This document shows, piece by piece, positions 1 through 9,017 of a DNA stretch of 64,000 nt. Below the pieces are notes generated by a model. It saw only the letters and a list, made by a program, of their open reading frames with translations. It did not search any database and was not told the origin of the DNA. Location of the stretch: NCBI GenBank assembly GCA_034669145.1, contig JAXDNY010000009.1, positions 62,001-126,000 on the forward strand, given 5' to 3'. The stretch is from PALSA-894 sp034669145 (lineage in GTDB: Bacteria; Pseudomonadota; Alphaproteobacteria; Rhizobiales; Xanthobacteraceae). The translations under genes and the position numbers were made by a program. Every line of letters begins with the position of its first letter. Position 1 is the first letter of the stretch.

Positions 1-2
1 GC

Positions 3-65
3 AGCAACGACAGCCTGGAAGACACGTTCCTCACGCTCGTCGCCGAGCAGCAGGCCGCCGCGTGA
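3..65 (+). CDS. C-terminal tail of an upstream gene, probably ABC transporter ATPase (partial)
   Basis: The window opens inside a reading frame that ends at TGA 63-65 and leaves only the last 20 residues. They read SNDSLEDTFLTLVAEQQAAA; a Ser-Leu-Glu-Asp-x-Phe-Leu pattern is common near the end of ABC-2-type ATPase subunits. The stop overlaps the ATG of the next gene (TGATG), so the two are translationally coupled, and the next gene looks like an ABC permease. The ATPase assignment rests on this short tail and the partner, so it is an inference. Confidence 0.55.
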   Translation, partial: SNDSLEDTFLTLVAEQQAAA

Positions 66-1648
66 TGGCTTCTAACGTGGCGCATGTTCTTGGTCGGCGA
101 ACCGGTGCCCACTTCGCCGGAACATGCGCGGCCGGCACACTCCCCTGGTTCGCGAACCACGAACTGCGTCTGGCGTGGCGCGACTTTCTCTCCATGATGA
201 CGGCCGGGCGGCGCGGGCGCGAACGCGTGGTCGCGATCGCGCTCGTTGTCTTCATCGTGTTCGCGCATCTGCTCGCCTGGTATTTCGTCGCCCGCTACGT
301 CAACGTCGGCACCGAGCCGGACAAGCCCGCGCTCGTGGTCATCACCGGCACCGTGCTGCTCTCGTGGTCGCTGCTGATGTCGCAGGCGATGGAATCGGTG
401 ACGCGGGCGTTCTATTCGCGCTCCGATCTCGACCTGATCCTCTCCTCCCCCGCGGCGGCGCGCAAGATCTTCGCGGTGCGCATCGGCGCGATGGCACTGT
501 CGGTGATCCTGATGGCGGCGCTGCTCGGCGCGCCGATCATTAATGTGGCGATCGTGCGCGGCGGGGCGCGCTGGCTCGGCGCCTATGGGGTGGTGATTGC
601 GATGGGTGCGACGGCGGCGGCCTGCGCGGTCGCGCTGACGGTTGCGCTGTTCCGCACGATCGGGCCGAAGCGCACGCGGCTCGCCGCGCAGATCGTCGCC
701 GCCGTGATCGCGGCGGTGTTCATCATCGGACTGCAGGTCGCCGCGATCCTGTCGCACGGATCGCTGTCGCGCATGGTGTTTCTGGAATCCGATACGCTGG
801 TCGCGCTGGTGCCGGAGACCGACAGCCTGTTGTGGCTGCCGGCGCGCGCCGCGCTCGGGGACCTGAGTGCGCTTGCGATCGTGCTCGGCGGCAGCCTTGC
901 GCTGCTCGGTCTCACGATCCTGGTCTTCTCGGCGCGCTTCGGCGATCACGCCGTCGCGGCATCGAGCGTCGCCGTAACCGGCGCGCGGCAGGCGTCCCGC
1001 TCCGGTTTCCGGGCCCGCTCACCCGCGCGCGTGCTGCGGCACAAGGAATGGACGCTGCTGCTGCGCGATCCGTGGCTGGTGTCGCAGACGCTGATGCAGC
1101 TGCTGTACCTGCTGCCGCCGGCGCTGCTGCTGTGGCGCTCCTACGGCCAGGGCACCGGGGCGCTGATCGTGCTGGTGCCGGTGCTGGTGATGGCGGCGGG
1201 GCAGCTTGCCGGCGGCCTCGCGTGGCTGGCGATCTCGGGCGAGGACGCACCCGATCTGGTCGCAACCGCGCCGGTGCTGGCACAGCATGTCATGCGTGCG
1301 AAGGTCGAGGCCGTGCTAGGCGGCATTGCGATTGCGTTCGCGCCGTTCATCGCGGCGCTGGCGTTTCTTTCGGCGTATCACGCGCTCATTGCGGCGCTCG
1401 GCATTCTCGCTGCCGCGGCCGCCGCGACCAGCATCCAGTTCTGGTTCCGCAAGGAGGCGACGCGGCGCTATTTCCGCCACCGCCAGACCGCGTCGCGCTT
1501 TGCGACATTCGCGGAGGCGTTCTCGTCGATCTCGTGGGCCGCGACCGCCGCGCTCGCGACCGGCGGAAGCTGGGCTGCGTTCTTCCCGGCCGCGATCGGG
1601 GTCGGCATCCTCGTCGCGGCGCGTTGGATGAGCCCGCACAAGGCATAA
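65..1648 (+). CDS. Multi-spanning membrane protein, probable ABC-2-type exporter permease
   Basis: A 527-residue protein dominated by hydrophobic segments, with roughly a dozen predicted spans in two groups (about residues 55-290 and 330-525) separated by a basic cytoplasmic stretch. The first 50 residues are polar and basic. No catalytic motif is visible. The start at ATG 65 is chosen because it overlaps the stop of the preceding probable ATPase; a GTG three bases upstream is possible. A two-part ABC exporter is the likely role, but the substrate cannot be told. A strong hairpin follows the stop codon. Confidence 0.6.
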   Translation: MASNVAHVLGRRTGAHFAGTCAAGTLPWFANHELRLAWRDFLSMMTAGRRGRERVVAIALVVFIVFAHLLAWYFVARYVNVGTEPDKPALVVITGTVLLSWSLLMSQAMESVTRAFYSRSDLDLILSSPAAARKIFAVRIGAMALSVILMAALLGAPIINVAIVRGGARWLGAYGVVIAMGATAAACAVALTVALFRTIGPKRTRLAAQIVAAVIAAVFIIGLQVAAILSHGSLSRMVFLESDTLVALVPETDSLLWLPARAALGDLSALAIVLGGSLALLGLTILVFSARFGDHAVAASSVAVTGARQASRSGFRARSPARVLRHKEWTLLLRDPWLVSQTLMQLLYLLPPALLLWRSYGQGTGALIVLVPVLVMAAGQLAGGLAWLAISGEDAPDLVATAPVLAQHVMRAKVEAVLGGIAIAFAPFIAALAFLSAYHALIAALGILAAAAAATSIQFWFRKEATRRYFRHRQTASRFATFAEAFSSISWAATAALATGGSWAAFFPAAIGVGILVAARWMSPHKA

Positions 1649-1653
1649 AGAAA

Positions 1654-1708
1654 ACGGCCGGGCTTAGCCCGTCGAAGACGGGCGTAAACGCCCTGGTGGC
1701 CCGGCCGT
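1654..1708. terminator. Bidirectional hairpin between convergent genes, with internal alternative stems
   Basis: A perfect 10-bp stem (1654-1663 pairs with 1699-1708) encloses two competing smaller hairpins: GCCCGTC/GACGGGC at 1667-1683 and GGGCGT/ACGCCC at about 1680-1693. Read on the minus strand the outer stem is followed by GTTTTCTTT, which fits an intrinsic terminator for the transporter operon arriving from the right. The plus-strand side has a weaker T-rich tail. Confidence 0.6.
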
Positions 1709-1734
1709 ATCGTTCGTGTGTGCTCAAGCGAGCG

Positions 1735-2958
1735 TCAGCTGCCCTCGCCGCCCGAGATGATCGGGCCGAACAGTTCCCAGCGCTCGCCGGTGAACTTCTG
1801 CATCTGCATCTGCTCGATCGGATAGAAATCGGTCGCGCTGGTGTTGATCTCGATGCCGGGGAGCGCCAGCGGCAGGACGAGGCCCTTCAGGCTCGCGGCC
1901 TGCTTCATGACGTTCTCGCGCGTGAGGTTGTCGCCGCACTGCTTGAGAACTTGCACCAGCGTCTGCGCCACGCTGTAGCCGTAGACCGTGAAGCTCGAGG
2001 TCTTGTCGCCGTCCGGGAAATACTTGTCCATGAAGGCAAGCCATTCCTTCTTGCCGGAGTCGTTGTCCCAAGTCGCGTCAGTCGGGTCTTTGAGATAGTT
2101 GGTCGACAGCACATCCTTGGCGGCTTCGAGCCCGGCGGGCTTGAGCACCGAGCCGACCGAGTTCGATACGTTGTTGAGCAGGTGCACCGGCTTCCAGCCG
2201 ATCTCGTGGGCCTTCTTGATCGCCTGCGCGGCGAACTTCGGCGTGGTCACGTTGAAGAACACGTCGGCACCCGAATTCTTGAGCGAGACGATCTGCGAGT
2301 CGACCGTCGGATCCGCCGGCTCGTAGGGCAACTCGGTGACGATCATCGTCTTCGCCTTGTCGCCGAGGCCATCCTTGAGGCCCTTTACGTAGTCCTTACC
2401 GTAGTCGTCGTTCTGGTAGAGGATGCCGATCTTGGCATTCGGGTGGTTCTTCATGACGTACTTGGCGTAGATCTGACCCTCGGCCTGATAGGTCGGCTGC
2501 CAGCCCATCGTCCAGGGATTGCCCTTCGGGTCCCCCCACTTGGTGGCGCCGGTCGCGACGAACAGCTGCGGCACCTTCTTGGAGTTCATGTACTTCTGGA
2601 TCGCGGTGTTGGACGGCGTGCCGAGCGGCTGGAACACCAGCAGCACTTCGTCGCTCTCAACCAGCTTGCGCACCTGTTCCACGGCCTTGGGCGGCGAATA
2701 GCCGTCGTCGTAGCTGATGAAGGTGACCTTGCGGCCGTTGATGCCGCCCTCGGCATTCACCTTCTTGAAATAGGCGTCGATCGTTTTGCCGATCAGGCCG
2801 TAGGCCGAGGCCGGTCCGCTGTAGGGATTGGTGTTGCCGATCTTGATCTCGGTATCGGTCGCACCGGCGTCGTATTTCTTCTGCGCGAGCGCCGGGCTCG
2901 CGGCCGCGATCGCGAAACCTGCGATCGAAGCGAGCAGCATGCGTTTATTCAATTCCAT
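1735..2958 (-). CDS. Branched-chain amino-acid-type ABC transporter substrate-binding protein (copy 1)
   Basis: A 407-residue periplasmic receptor of the LivJ/Peripla_BP_6 class. Residues 1-26 form a Sec signal peptide ending ASPALA-QKK. The mature part has the two-lobed receptor sequence with landmarks IGNTNPYSGPASAYG, GINGRKVTFISYDDGYSPPK and VLKQCGDNLTRENVM. ATG 2958 is preferred over GTG 2961 because AGGAGG lies five bases before it. It is the last of three adjacent paralogues after livGFHM. The ligand is unknown; family members bind amino acids, amides or aromatic acids, and the divergent acyl-CoA genes make an organic acid plausible. Confidence 0.88.
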   Translation of the reverse strand: MELNKRMLLASIAGFAIAAASPALAQKKYDAGATDTEIKIGNTNPYSGPASAYGLIGKTIDAYFKKVNAEGGINGRKVTFISYDDGYSPPKAVEQVRKLVESDEVLLVFQPLGTPSNTAIQKYMNSKKVPQLFVATGATKWGDPKGNPWTMGWQPTYQAEGQIYAKYVMKNHPNAKIGILYQNDDYGKDYVKGLKDGLGDKAKTMIVTELPYEPADPTVDSQIVSLKNSGADVFFNVTTPKFAAQAIKKAHEIGWKPVHLLNNVSNSVGSVLKPAGLEAAKDVLSTNYLKDPTDATWDNDSGKKEWLAFMDKYFPDGDKTSSFTVYGYSVAQTLVQVLKQCGDNLTRENVMKQAASLKGLVLPLALPGIEINTSATDFYPIEQMQMQKFTGERWELFGPIISGGEGS

Positions 2959-3015
2959 CACTTCCTCCTTTTCATTGTCATGGCCGCCGTGGCGGCGTGT
3001 TCACGCGCGTCTCGT

Positions 3016-4236
3016 TCAGCTTCCGATTTCCCCGCTCATGATCGGGCCGAACAATTCCCAGACCTCCCCGTTGAAGCGCCGCATCTGCAACTCCTCCAGC
3101 GGGAAGTAGTCCGTGGGACTCGTGTTGATCTTGATGCCGTCGAGCAGCATGTCGATCTCGAAATCTCTCAGATTGGCGGCCTGCCGCATCACGTTTTCGC
3201 GGGTAAGGTTATCGCCGCACTGTTTGAGCACCTGCACCAGCGCCTTCGCGGTGATGTAGGCGGTGACGTTGCCGGTGTCGGCCTTGTTCCCCTCGGGGAA
3301 ATACTTGTCCATGAAGGCGGTCCAGTTCTTCAGGCCTGGATCGCCCTTCAGGCCGGGATCGCTCGGATCCTTCTGATAGGCGGTCGAAAGAATTCCCTTC
3401 GCATTCTCGAAGCCGGCGGGCTTGAGCACGGAGCCGATCGAGCTCGCGACGTTGTTGAGAATGTGGACCGGCTTCCAGCCCAGTTCGGCGACCTTCTTGA
3501 TTGCCTGCGCGGCGAACTTCGGCGTCGCGATATTGACGAAAATGTCGCCGCCGGAGGCCTTGAGCGCAACGACCTGGGAGTCCACCGTCGGATCGCCGGT
3601 TTCATAGGGCATCTCGGCCACGATCATCGTGGTCTTGTTGCCGAGCCCGTCCTTGAGCCCCTTCAGCACATCCTTGCCGTAGTCGTCGTTCTGGAACAGC
3701 ACCGCGAGCCTGCCGGCCGGATGATGCTGCAGGATGTACTTGGCGTAGATACGCCCTTCGCTCTGGTAGTTGGGCTGGAAGCCCATGGTCCAGGGAAAGT
3801 TCTTCGGATCGCCCCACTTGGTGGCGCCGGTCGCGACGAAGATTTGCGGCACCTTCTTCGTATTCATGTACTTCTGGATCGCCGAATTCGGCGCGGTGCC
3901 GAGCGACTGATAGATCAGCAGCACCTCGTCTCCCTCGACCAGCTTGCGCGCCTGCTCAACGGTCTTCGGCGGCGAATACGCATCGTCGTAGGAAATGAAC
4001 GTGATCTTGCGGCCATTGACGCCGCCCTGCTCGTTGATCATGCGGAAATAGGCGGCTTCCGCGCGGCCAATCGTGCCGTAGGCCGAAGCCGGCCCGGAAT
4101 ACGGCATGATGTTGCCGACCTTGATCTCGGCATCGCTCGCACCGGGATCGTATTTCTTTTGCGCCAGCGCAGGCGCCGCGACCGCGACGATGCTCGCCGC
4201 GGTGGAGAGCAACACCGCACGCCTGTTCATGCGCAT
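3016..4236 (-). CDS. Branched-chain amino-acid-type ABC transporter substrate-binding protein (copy 2)
   Basis: A 406-residue LivJ-type receptor, the middle of three. The signal peptide ends AAPALA-QKKYD near residue 26. It shares with its neighbours the blocks VGNIMPYSGPASAYG, ATGATKWGDPKNFPWTMG and LVQVLKQCGDNLTREN, but is the most divergent of the three: it has the segment GDPGLKNWTAFMDKYFPEGN and an aspartate-rich stretch FEIDMLLDGIKINTSPTDYF, where the others read about PLALPGI and TGMALPGI. AGGAGG lies five bases before the ATG. A different ligand preference from copies 1 and 3 is likely. Confidence 0.88.
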   Translation of the reverse strand: MRMNRRAVLLSTAASIVAVAAPALAQKKYDPGASDAEIKVGNIMPYSGPASAYGTIGRAEAAYFRMINEQGGVNGRKITFISYDDAYSPPKTVEQARKLVEGDEVLLIYQSLGTAPNSAIQKYMNTKKVPQIFVATGATKWGDPKNFPWTMGFQPNYQSEGRIYAKYILQHHPAGRLAVLFQNDDYGKDVLKGLKDGLGNKTTMIVAEMPYETGDPTVDSQVVALKASGGDIFVNIATPKFAAQAIKKVAELGWKPVHILNNVASSIGSVLKPAGFENAKGILSTAYQKDPSDPGLKGDPGLKNWTAFMDKYFPEGNKADTGNVTAYITAKALVQVLKQCGDNLTRENVMRQAANLRDFEIDMLLDGIKINTSPTDYFPLEELQMRRFNGEVWELFGPIMSGEIGS

Positions 4237-4263
4237 GGCCGCCTCCTTTCCGTCGTTACGATG

Positions 4264-5481
4264 TCACGAGCCACCGATCTCGCCGCTCAGGATCGGACCG
4301 AACGGCACGAACGACTGGCCGTCGAAACGGCCCATCTGCATCTGCTCGATCGGATAGAAATCCGTCGCGCTGGTATTGATCATGATCCCGGGCAACGCCA
4401 TGCCGGTCTCGTAGTCCTTCAGGCTCGCCGCCTGCTTCATCACGTTGGCGCGCGTGAGATCGTCGCCGCACTGCTGCAGCACCTGCACCATCGTGCGCGC
4501 AATGCTGTAGCCGTAGACCGGGAAGCTCGAGGTCTTGTCCCCCTCGGGATAGTACTTGTCCATGAAGGCGACCCATTCCTTCATGCCGGGATCGTCCTTC
4601 CAGACCGGATCGGTCGGGTCTTTGCCGTACAATGCGGTCAGCACATCCTTCCCATTCTCAAGTCCGGCGGGCTTCATCACTGCACCGACCGAAGCGGACA
4701 CGCTGTTGAGCAGGTGGACCGGCTTCCAGCCGATTTCGGCGGCCTTCTTGATCGATTGCGCGGCGAACTTCGGAGTCGTCACGTTGAAGAAGACGTCCGC
4801 GCCGGACGCCTTGAGGCTGACCATCTGCGAATCGACGGTCGGGTCGGTCGGCTCGTAGGGCAGTTCGGCGACGATCATCACCTTGCCGGCGAGACCGTCC
4901 TTCAGGCCCTTCACGTAATCCTTGCCGTAGTCGTCGTTCTGAAAAAGGATGCCGATCTTGCCGTCCGGATGGTTCTTCAGGATGTACTGCGCGAAGATGC
5001 GTCCTTCGCTCTGGTAGTTCGGCTGCCAGCCCATCGTCCACGGGAAGTTCTTCGGGTCGCCGAATTTGGTCGCGCCGGTGGCGACGAAAAGCTGCGGCAC
5101 CTTCTTGGCGTTCATGTACTTCTGGATCGCGGTGTTGTGCGCGGTGCCGAGGCTGTTGAGGATCAGCAGCACGTCGTCGTTCTCCACCAGCCGGCGTGCC
5201 TGCTCGACGGTCTTCGGCGGCGCATAGCCGTCGTCGTAGGTGATGAAGGTGATCTTGCGGCCGTTGATGCCGCCCTCGGCGTTGACCTTGTTGAAATAGG
5301 CGCCGAGCGCCTTGCCGATCGTGCCGTAGGCGGATGCGGGCCCGCTATACGGCATGATGTTGCCGATCTTGATCTCGGTATCGCTCGCGCCGGTGTCGTA
5401 TTTCTTCTGCGCAATCGCCGGACCTGCCAGCGCGACGCACAGCGCGACCGAGGCGATCAGCGCACGGTTCTCACTCCGCAT
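4264..5481 (-). CDS. Branched-chain amino-acid-type ABC transporter substrate-binding protein (copy 3)
   Basis: A 405-residue LivJ-type receptor and the first of the three in transcription order, 16 bases after the permease gene livM. The signal peptide ends about GPAIA-QKKYD (residue 25). The sequence is very close to copy 1 across IKIGNIMPYSGPASAYG, NDDYGKDYVKGLKDGL and the C-terminal MNTSATDFYPIEQMQM-like region. AGGAGG precedes the ATG. It forms one operon with livGFHM; strong ribosome sites before each receptor gene should give receptors in excess over membrane parts, as is usual for ABC importers. Confidence 0.88.
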   Translation of the reverse strand: MRSENRALIASVALCVALAGPAIAQKKYDTGASDTEIKIGNIMPYSGPASAYGTIGKALGAYFNKVNAEGGINGRKITFITYDDGYAPPKTVEQARRLVENDDVLLILNSLGTAHNTAIQKYMNAKKVPQLFVATGATKFGDPKNFPWTMGWQPNYQSEGRIFAQYILKNHPDGKIGILFQNDDYGKDYVKGLKDGLAGKVMIVAELPYEPTDPTVDSQMVSLKASGADVFFNVTTPKFAAQSIKKAAEIGWKPVHLLNSVSASVGAVMKPAGLENGKDVLTALYGKDPTDPVWKDDPGMKEWVAFMDKYYPEGDKTSSFPVYGYSIARTMVQVLQQCGDDLTRANVMKQAASLKDYETGMALPGIMINTSATDFYPIEQMQMGRFDGQSFVPFGPILSGEIGGS

Positions 5482-5497
5482 GGCTTCCTCCTTGGCA

Positions 5498-6538
5498 TCA
5501 GGACCGTCTAGCGCGGCCCAGTTGAATGAATTGCGCGGTCACCCAGCGCACCAAACCGGCCGCGCCGCTCGGCATCAGGTAGATGACCAGCAGCAGGATG
5601 ACCCCGTAGACCGCGCCCGCCAAGCCCTTCGAGACCGACTCCGCGATGTTCGGGACGAACAGCACGAACAGCCCGCCCACCAGCGTGCCGGGAATCGAGG
5701 CGACGCCCCCGATCACCAGCCCGACGAAGAGCGCGACCGCGAGCACGAAAGTGAAGCTGTCCGGCGCCACGAAGCCGATCGCGATGGCGCCGAGCGCGCC
5801 CGCGACGCCGGTGTAAAGCGCGCTGACGCCGAAAGTCAGCGACTTGTAGAGCGACACGTTGATGCCCATCGCGCTCGCCGCCACCGGATGGTCGCGGATC
5901 GCGATCAGGGCGCGGCCGGTCCGGCTTTTCACGAGATTCGCGGCGCAGACATACATCACGATCGCCACCGCGACGGTGAACAAATAGAGCCATTGATCCG
6001 AACTGAGCGGCAGGCTGAACGGCGCATCCGGCTTGATGATGACGATGCCCTGCACACCGCCGGTCCAGTGTTCGAGCACGGAGGATTTCAGCACCTGCGG
6101 GATCGCAATCGCGAGCGCGAAGGTCGCGAGCGCCAGATAGATGCCCTCAAGCCGCAGCGCGGGCAGGCCGAACAGGAAACCGAACACGAAGCACACGATC
6201 GCCGCTACCGGAATCGTCCAGACGTAACCGATTCCCATGTTCTCCATCATGATCGCTGCCGTATAGGCGCCGATGGCGTAGAACGCTGAATGCCCGAGCG
6301 AGAACTGGCCGTTGAAGCCGGTCAGCAAATTGAGGCCGAGGATCGCGATCGCATAGATGATCGCAAGCGTGATCTGGAAGATGAAGAAATTCTTCAGCGC
6401 GAACGGGATTGCTACAACGACGACCAGGCCGGCGGCGAGCATGATCAGGCGCCAGGCGGGCATCGCGATGCCGCCGACGATCGGCGCCGGAGGCTGGCGC
6501 GCTTCGGCCGAGCGCAATTCTGTCGGGGTTACCAGCAT
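5498..6538 (-). CDS. livM: Branched-chain amino-acid-type ABC permease, LivM family
   Basis: A 346-residue inner-membrane permease with 8-10 hydrophobic spans. The family signature GLNLLTGFNGQFSLGHSAFYAIGA is near residues 70-93, and the cytoplasmic coupling region reads SRTGRALIAIRDHPVAASAMG, the EAA-like loop that contacts the ATPases. The ATG at 6538 overlaps the TGA of livH (TGATG), so it is translationally coupled and pairs with LivH as the membrane heterodimer. Assignment is by family; the substrate is set by the three receptors downstream. Confidence 0.9.
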   Translation of the reverse strand: MLVTPTELRSAEARQPPAPIVGGIAMPAWRLIMLAAGLVVVVAIPFALKNFFIFQITLAIIYAIAILGLNLLTGFNGQFSLGHSAFYAIGAYTAAIMMENMGIGYVWTIPVAAIVCFVFGFLFGLPALRLEGIYLALATFALAIAIPQVLKSSVLEHWTGGVQGIVIIKPDAPFSLPLSSDQWLYLFTVAVAIVMYVCAANLVKSRTGRALIAIRDHPVAASAMGINVSLYKSLTFGVSALYTGVAGALGAIAIGFVAPDSFTFVLAVALFVGLVIGGVASIPGTLVGGLFVLFVPNIAESVSKGLAGAVYGVILLLVIYLMPSGAAGLVRWVTAQFIQLGRARRS

Positions 6539-7416
6539 CACACCCTCGTCACGACCGGACGGCCGAACAGGCCGCTGGGCTTCACGGTGAGGATCGCCAC
6601 GATGATGATCAGCGCAATCGAGAGCTTCATCTCGCGTCCGACCACCGGAATGTACGTGCCGGCGAGATTTTCAATCACGCCCATCAGGAAGCCGCCGAGT
6701 ACCGCGCCACCCGGGCTGGTCAGACCGCCGACGACAGCGCCGGCGAACCCGTAGAGCAGGATGCTCAGCATCATATTGGGCTCGAGGAACACCACCGGCG
6801 CGATCAGCATGCCGGCGACGGAGCCGATCGCGGCCGCCATGCCCCAGCCGAGCGCCGTCATCCAGCCGACCCGAATGCCGGCCAACCGCGCGGACTCCGG
6901 ATTGGCGGCGGCAGCACGCATGGCGAGGCCGATGCGGGTGTGGCGGAAGAACAGGTACAACAGCAGCAGCAACAAGATCGTCACCGCGATCATGCCGGCA
7001 TCGTGCTTGTTGATCAGGTTTTGCCCCAAAAACTGCCCGGAACCGAACGGGCTGGCGAAATTCTTGATGGTCCAGTCCCACAGAAACCCGGCGCCGCTGT
7101 TGAGAATGGAAAGCAACGCGATGAACGCGACGACGTGGCTCAGGATCGGCGCATCATGGATCGGGCGCAGCACCACCCGCTCGATCAGCACCCCGGCCGC
7201 AAACGAGATCACGATGGTGGCCCCGAAGGCGAGCCAATAGGGAAAGCCCCACTGGATGAGCTGCCAGGCGATGAAGGTCGAGAACATCGCCATCTCGCCC
7301 TGCGCGAAATTGAGATGGTCGATCGCCTGGTATATCATTACCACCGCGAGCGCCATGCAGGCATAGATACCGCCCGTCGCGAGCCCCGCCAGCACCTGAT
7401 GCAGAAACAGTTCCAT
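6538..7416 (-). CDS. livH: Branched-chain amino-acid-type ABC permease, LivH family
   Basis: A 292-residue inner-membrane permease with about eight spans. It begins MELFLHQVLAGLATGGIYA and carries the LivH hallmarks HLNFAQGEMAMFSTF near residue 40 and RHTRIGLAMRAAAANPESA near 150, followed by the glycine-rich GFAGAVVGGLTSPGGAVLGG. The open frame continues far upstream of this ATG, but that extension only mirrors livF on the same strand and has no transporter features. It sits between livF (11-base gap) and livM (overlap). Confidence 0.9.
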   Translation of the reverse strand: MELFLHQVLAGLATGGIYACMALAVVMIYQAIDHLNFAQGEMAMFSTFIAWQLIQWGFPYWLAFGATIVISFAAGVLIERVVLRPIHDAPILSHVVAFIALLSILNSGAGFLWDWTIKNFASPFGSGQFLGQNLINKHDAGMIAVTILLLLLLYLFFRHTRIGLAMRAAAANPESARLAGIRVGWMTALGWGMAAAIGSVAGMLIAPVVFLEPNMMLSILLYGFAGAVVGGLTSPGGAVLGGFLMGVIENLAGTYIPVVGREMKLSIALIIIVAILTVKPSGLFGRPVVTRV

Positions 7417-7427
7417 GCGTTTCGCTC

Positions 7428-8141
7428 TCAGTATCCGAGGTAGGCCTTGCGGATGTTTTCGTTGTCGCGCAATTGCTGCGCCGGCCCTTCCATCACGAGC
7501 CGGCCGGTCTCGATCAGATAGGCGTGGTCGGCAAGGTCGAGCGCGAGCGCGGCGTTCTGCTCGACGAGGAGCATGCTGACCTTTTCGGAGCGGTTGAGCG
7601 TGCGCAGGATGCCGAACAGTTCCTCGACGATCAGCGGCGCGAGGCCGAACGAGGGCTCGTCGAGCAGCATCAGGCGCGGCCGCAGCATCATCGCCCGGCC
7701 CACCGCCAGCATTTGCTGCTCGCCACCCGACAGCGTGCCGGCCTGCTGGCGATGGCGCTCCTTGAGGCGGGGGAAATATGCGTAGACGCGCTCGACGTCG
7801 GTTGCGATCGCCTTGCGGTCGCGCCGCGTCATGGCGCCGATCTCGAGGTTTTCCTCCACGGTCTGGCGCGAGAAGGTGCCGCGGCCCTGCGGCACATGCG
7901 CGATGCCGAGCCGCACGATGTCCTCGGTGGCACGGCCGTTGATCGCCTTGCCCTCGAAACGGATGTCGCCCGAGGTGCGGCACATGCCGGAGAGCGAACG
8001 CAACGTGGTGGTCTTGCCGGCGCCGTTCGCGCCGAGCAGCGTGGTGATGCCGCCGTCGTTGACGTCGAGCGCGAGGCCGAACAGGACCTGTGTCGGCCCG
8101 TAATAGGCGCAGAGCGATTGCGCTTCGAGCAGCTTGCTCAT
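7428..8141 (-). CDS. livF: Branched-chain amino-acid-type ABC transporter ATP-binding protein, LivF family
   Basis: A 237-residue ATPase that powers the importer from the cytoplasmic face. Walker A GANGAGKTT is at about residues 35-43, the signature LSGGEQQMLAVGRAM at about 137-151, and Walker B LMLLDEPSFGLAP follows. The H-loop region is less typical (MLLVEQNAALALDLADHAYL, with Gln-Asn at the usual LivF position). The start overlaps the livG stop (ATGA). The length equals that of typical LivF proteins. Confidence 0.92.
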   Translation of the reverse strand: MSKLLEAQSLCAYYGPTQVLFGLALDVNDGGITTLLGANGAGKTTTLRSLSGMCRTSGDIRFEGKAINGRATEDIVRLGIAHVPQGRGTFSRQTVEENLEIGAMTRRDRKAIATDVERVYAYFPRLKERHRQQAGTLSGGEQQMLAVGRAMMLRPRLMLLDEPSFGLAPLIVEELFGILRTLNRSEKVSMLLVEQNAALALDLADHAYLIETGRLVMEGPAQQLRDNENIRKAYLGY

Positions 8142-8998
8142 TTCTTCGTGGTCCCCAGATAGGCGAGGATCACGGCCTCGTCGTTCTGCACCTGCGCGGG
8201 CGTGCCCTCGGCGATCTTCCTGCCAAAATCGAGCGCCACGACCTTGTCGCAGATCGACATCACCATGCTCATGTGATGCTCGACCAAGAGAATCGTGATC
8301 TGGCGCTCGTCGCGGATGCGCTTGATCAGCGCGCCGAGCCCGTTGATCTCGGTGTGATTGAGCCCGCCGGCCGGCTCATCGAGCAGCAGCAGCTTCGGCC
8401 TCGCCGCAAGCGCGCGCGCCAGCTCGACGCGTTTCTGGATGCCGAACGGCAGGTCGGCGACGCGCCGGTGCGCCACATCGGCAAGGTCGAGAAACTCGAT
8501 CAGCTCCCAGGCGATGTCGGCGAGCGACTGCTCCTCGCGCTGGGTCCAGGGCAGCTTCAACGCATTCGAGAAGAAGTCCGTGTGGCCGATCGGATGGCTG
8601 CCGACGCGCACATTGTCGAGCACCGACATGGTGCGGAACAGCGCGAGGTTCTGGAACGTGCGGCCGATACCGATATCGGCGATGCGGTGCGGCGGCCGGT
8701 CGAGGATGGTGCAGCCCTCGAACACGATGTCGCCGGAGACCGGCGTGTAGAGGCGGGAAAAACAGTTGAACAGCGTGGTCTTGCCGGCGCCGTTCGGGCC
8801 GATCAGTCCCAGCAGACACCCTTCCGGAATCGTGAACGACACATTGTCGAGCGCCACGATGCCGCCGAAGCGCACGCAGATATTGCGCACCTCGATCAGC
8901 GGCGCTGTGCTCGCGCGGGAGAGCGGGCGCGGCGCTTCCGTGACGGCGGCCGTGGCGGACACGAACGTTTCCCCTCCGACGGCCGTTGGCGGCCGCAT
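8138..8998 (-). CDS. livG: Branched-chain amino-acid-type ABC transporter ATP-binding protein, LivG family
   Basis: A 286-residue ATPase, about 30 residues longer than usual because of an N-terminal Ala/Thr-rich extension before IEVRNICVRFGG. Walker A GLIGPNGAGKTTLFNCF, the LivG-type degenerate signature LPFGIQKRVELARAL, Walker B LLLLDEPAGGLN and the H-loop LLVEHHMSMVM are all present. A later start inside the extension is possible. It is the first transport gene of the operon, 19 bases after the IclR gene, so regulator and importer are probably co-transcribed. Confidence 0.9.
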   Translation of the reverse strand: MRPPTAVGGETFVSATAAVTEAPRPLSRASTAPLIEVRNICVRFGGIVALDNVSFTIPEGCLLGLIGPNGAGKTTLFNCFSRLYTPVSGDIVFEGCTILDRPPHRIADIGIGRTFQNLALFRTMSVLDNVRVGSHPIGHTDFFSNALKLPWTQREEQSLADIAWELIEFLDLADVAHRRVADLPFGIQKRVELARALAARPKLLLLDEPAGGLNHTEINGLGALIKRIRDERQITILLVEHHMSMVMSICDKVVALDFGRKIAEGTPAQVQNDEAVILAYLGTTKK

Positions 8999-9017
8999 TG
9001 ACTGCGTTGCCGGCCTG

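Noticed and set aside
832..5511. A 1559-codon plus-strand open frame across the binding-protein genes
   Set aside because: It runs antisense to three clear receptor genes, shows three internal repeats only because those genes are paralogues, and has the Arg/Asp/Leu-rich look of GC-rich antisense.
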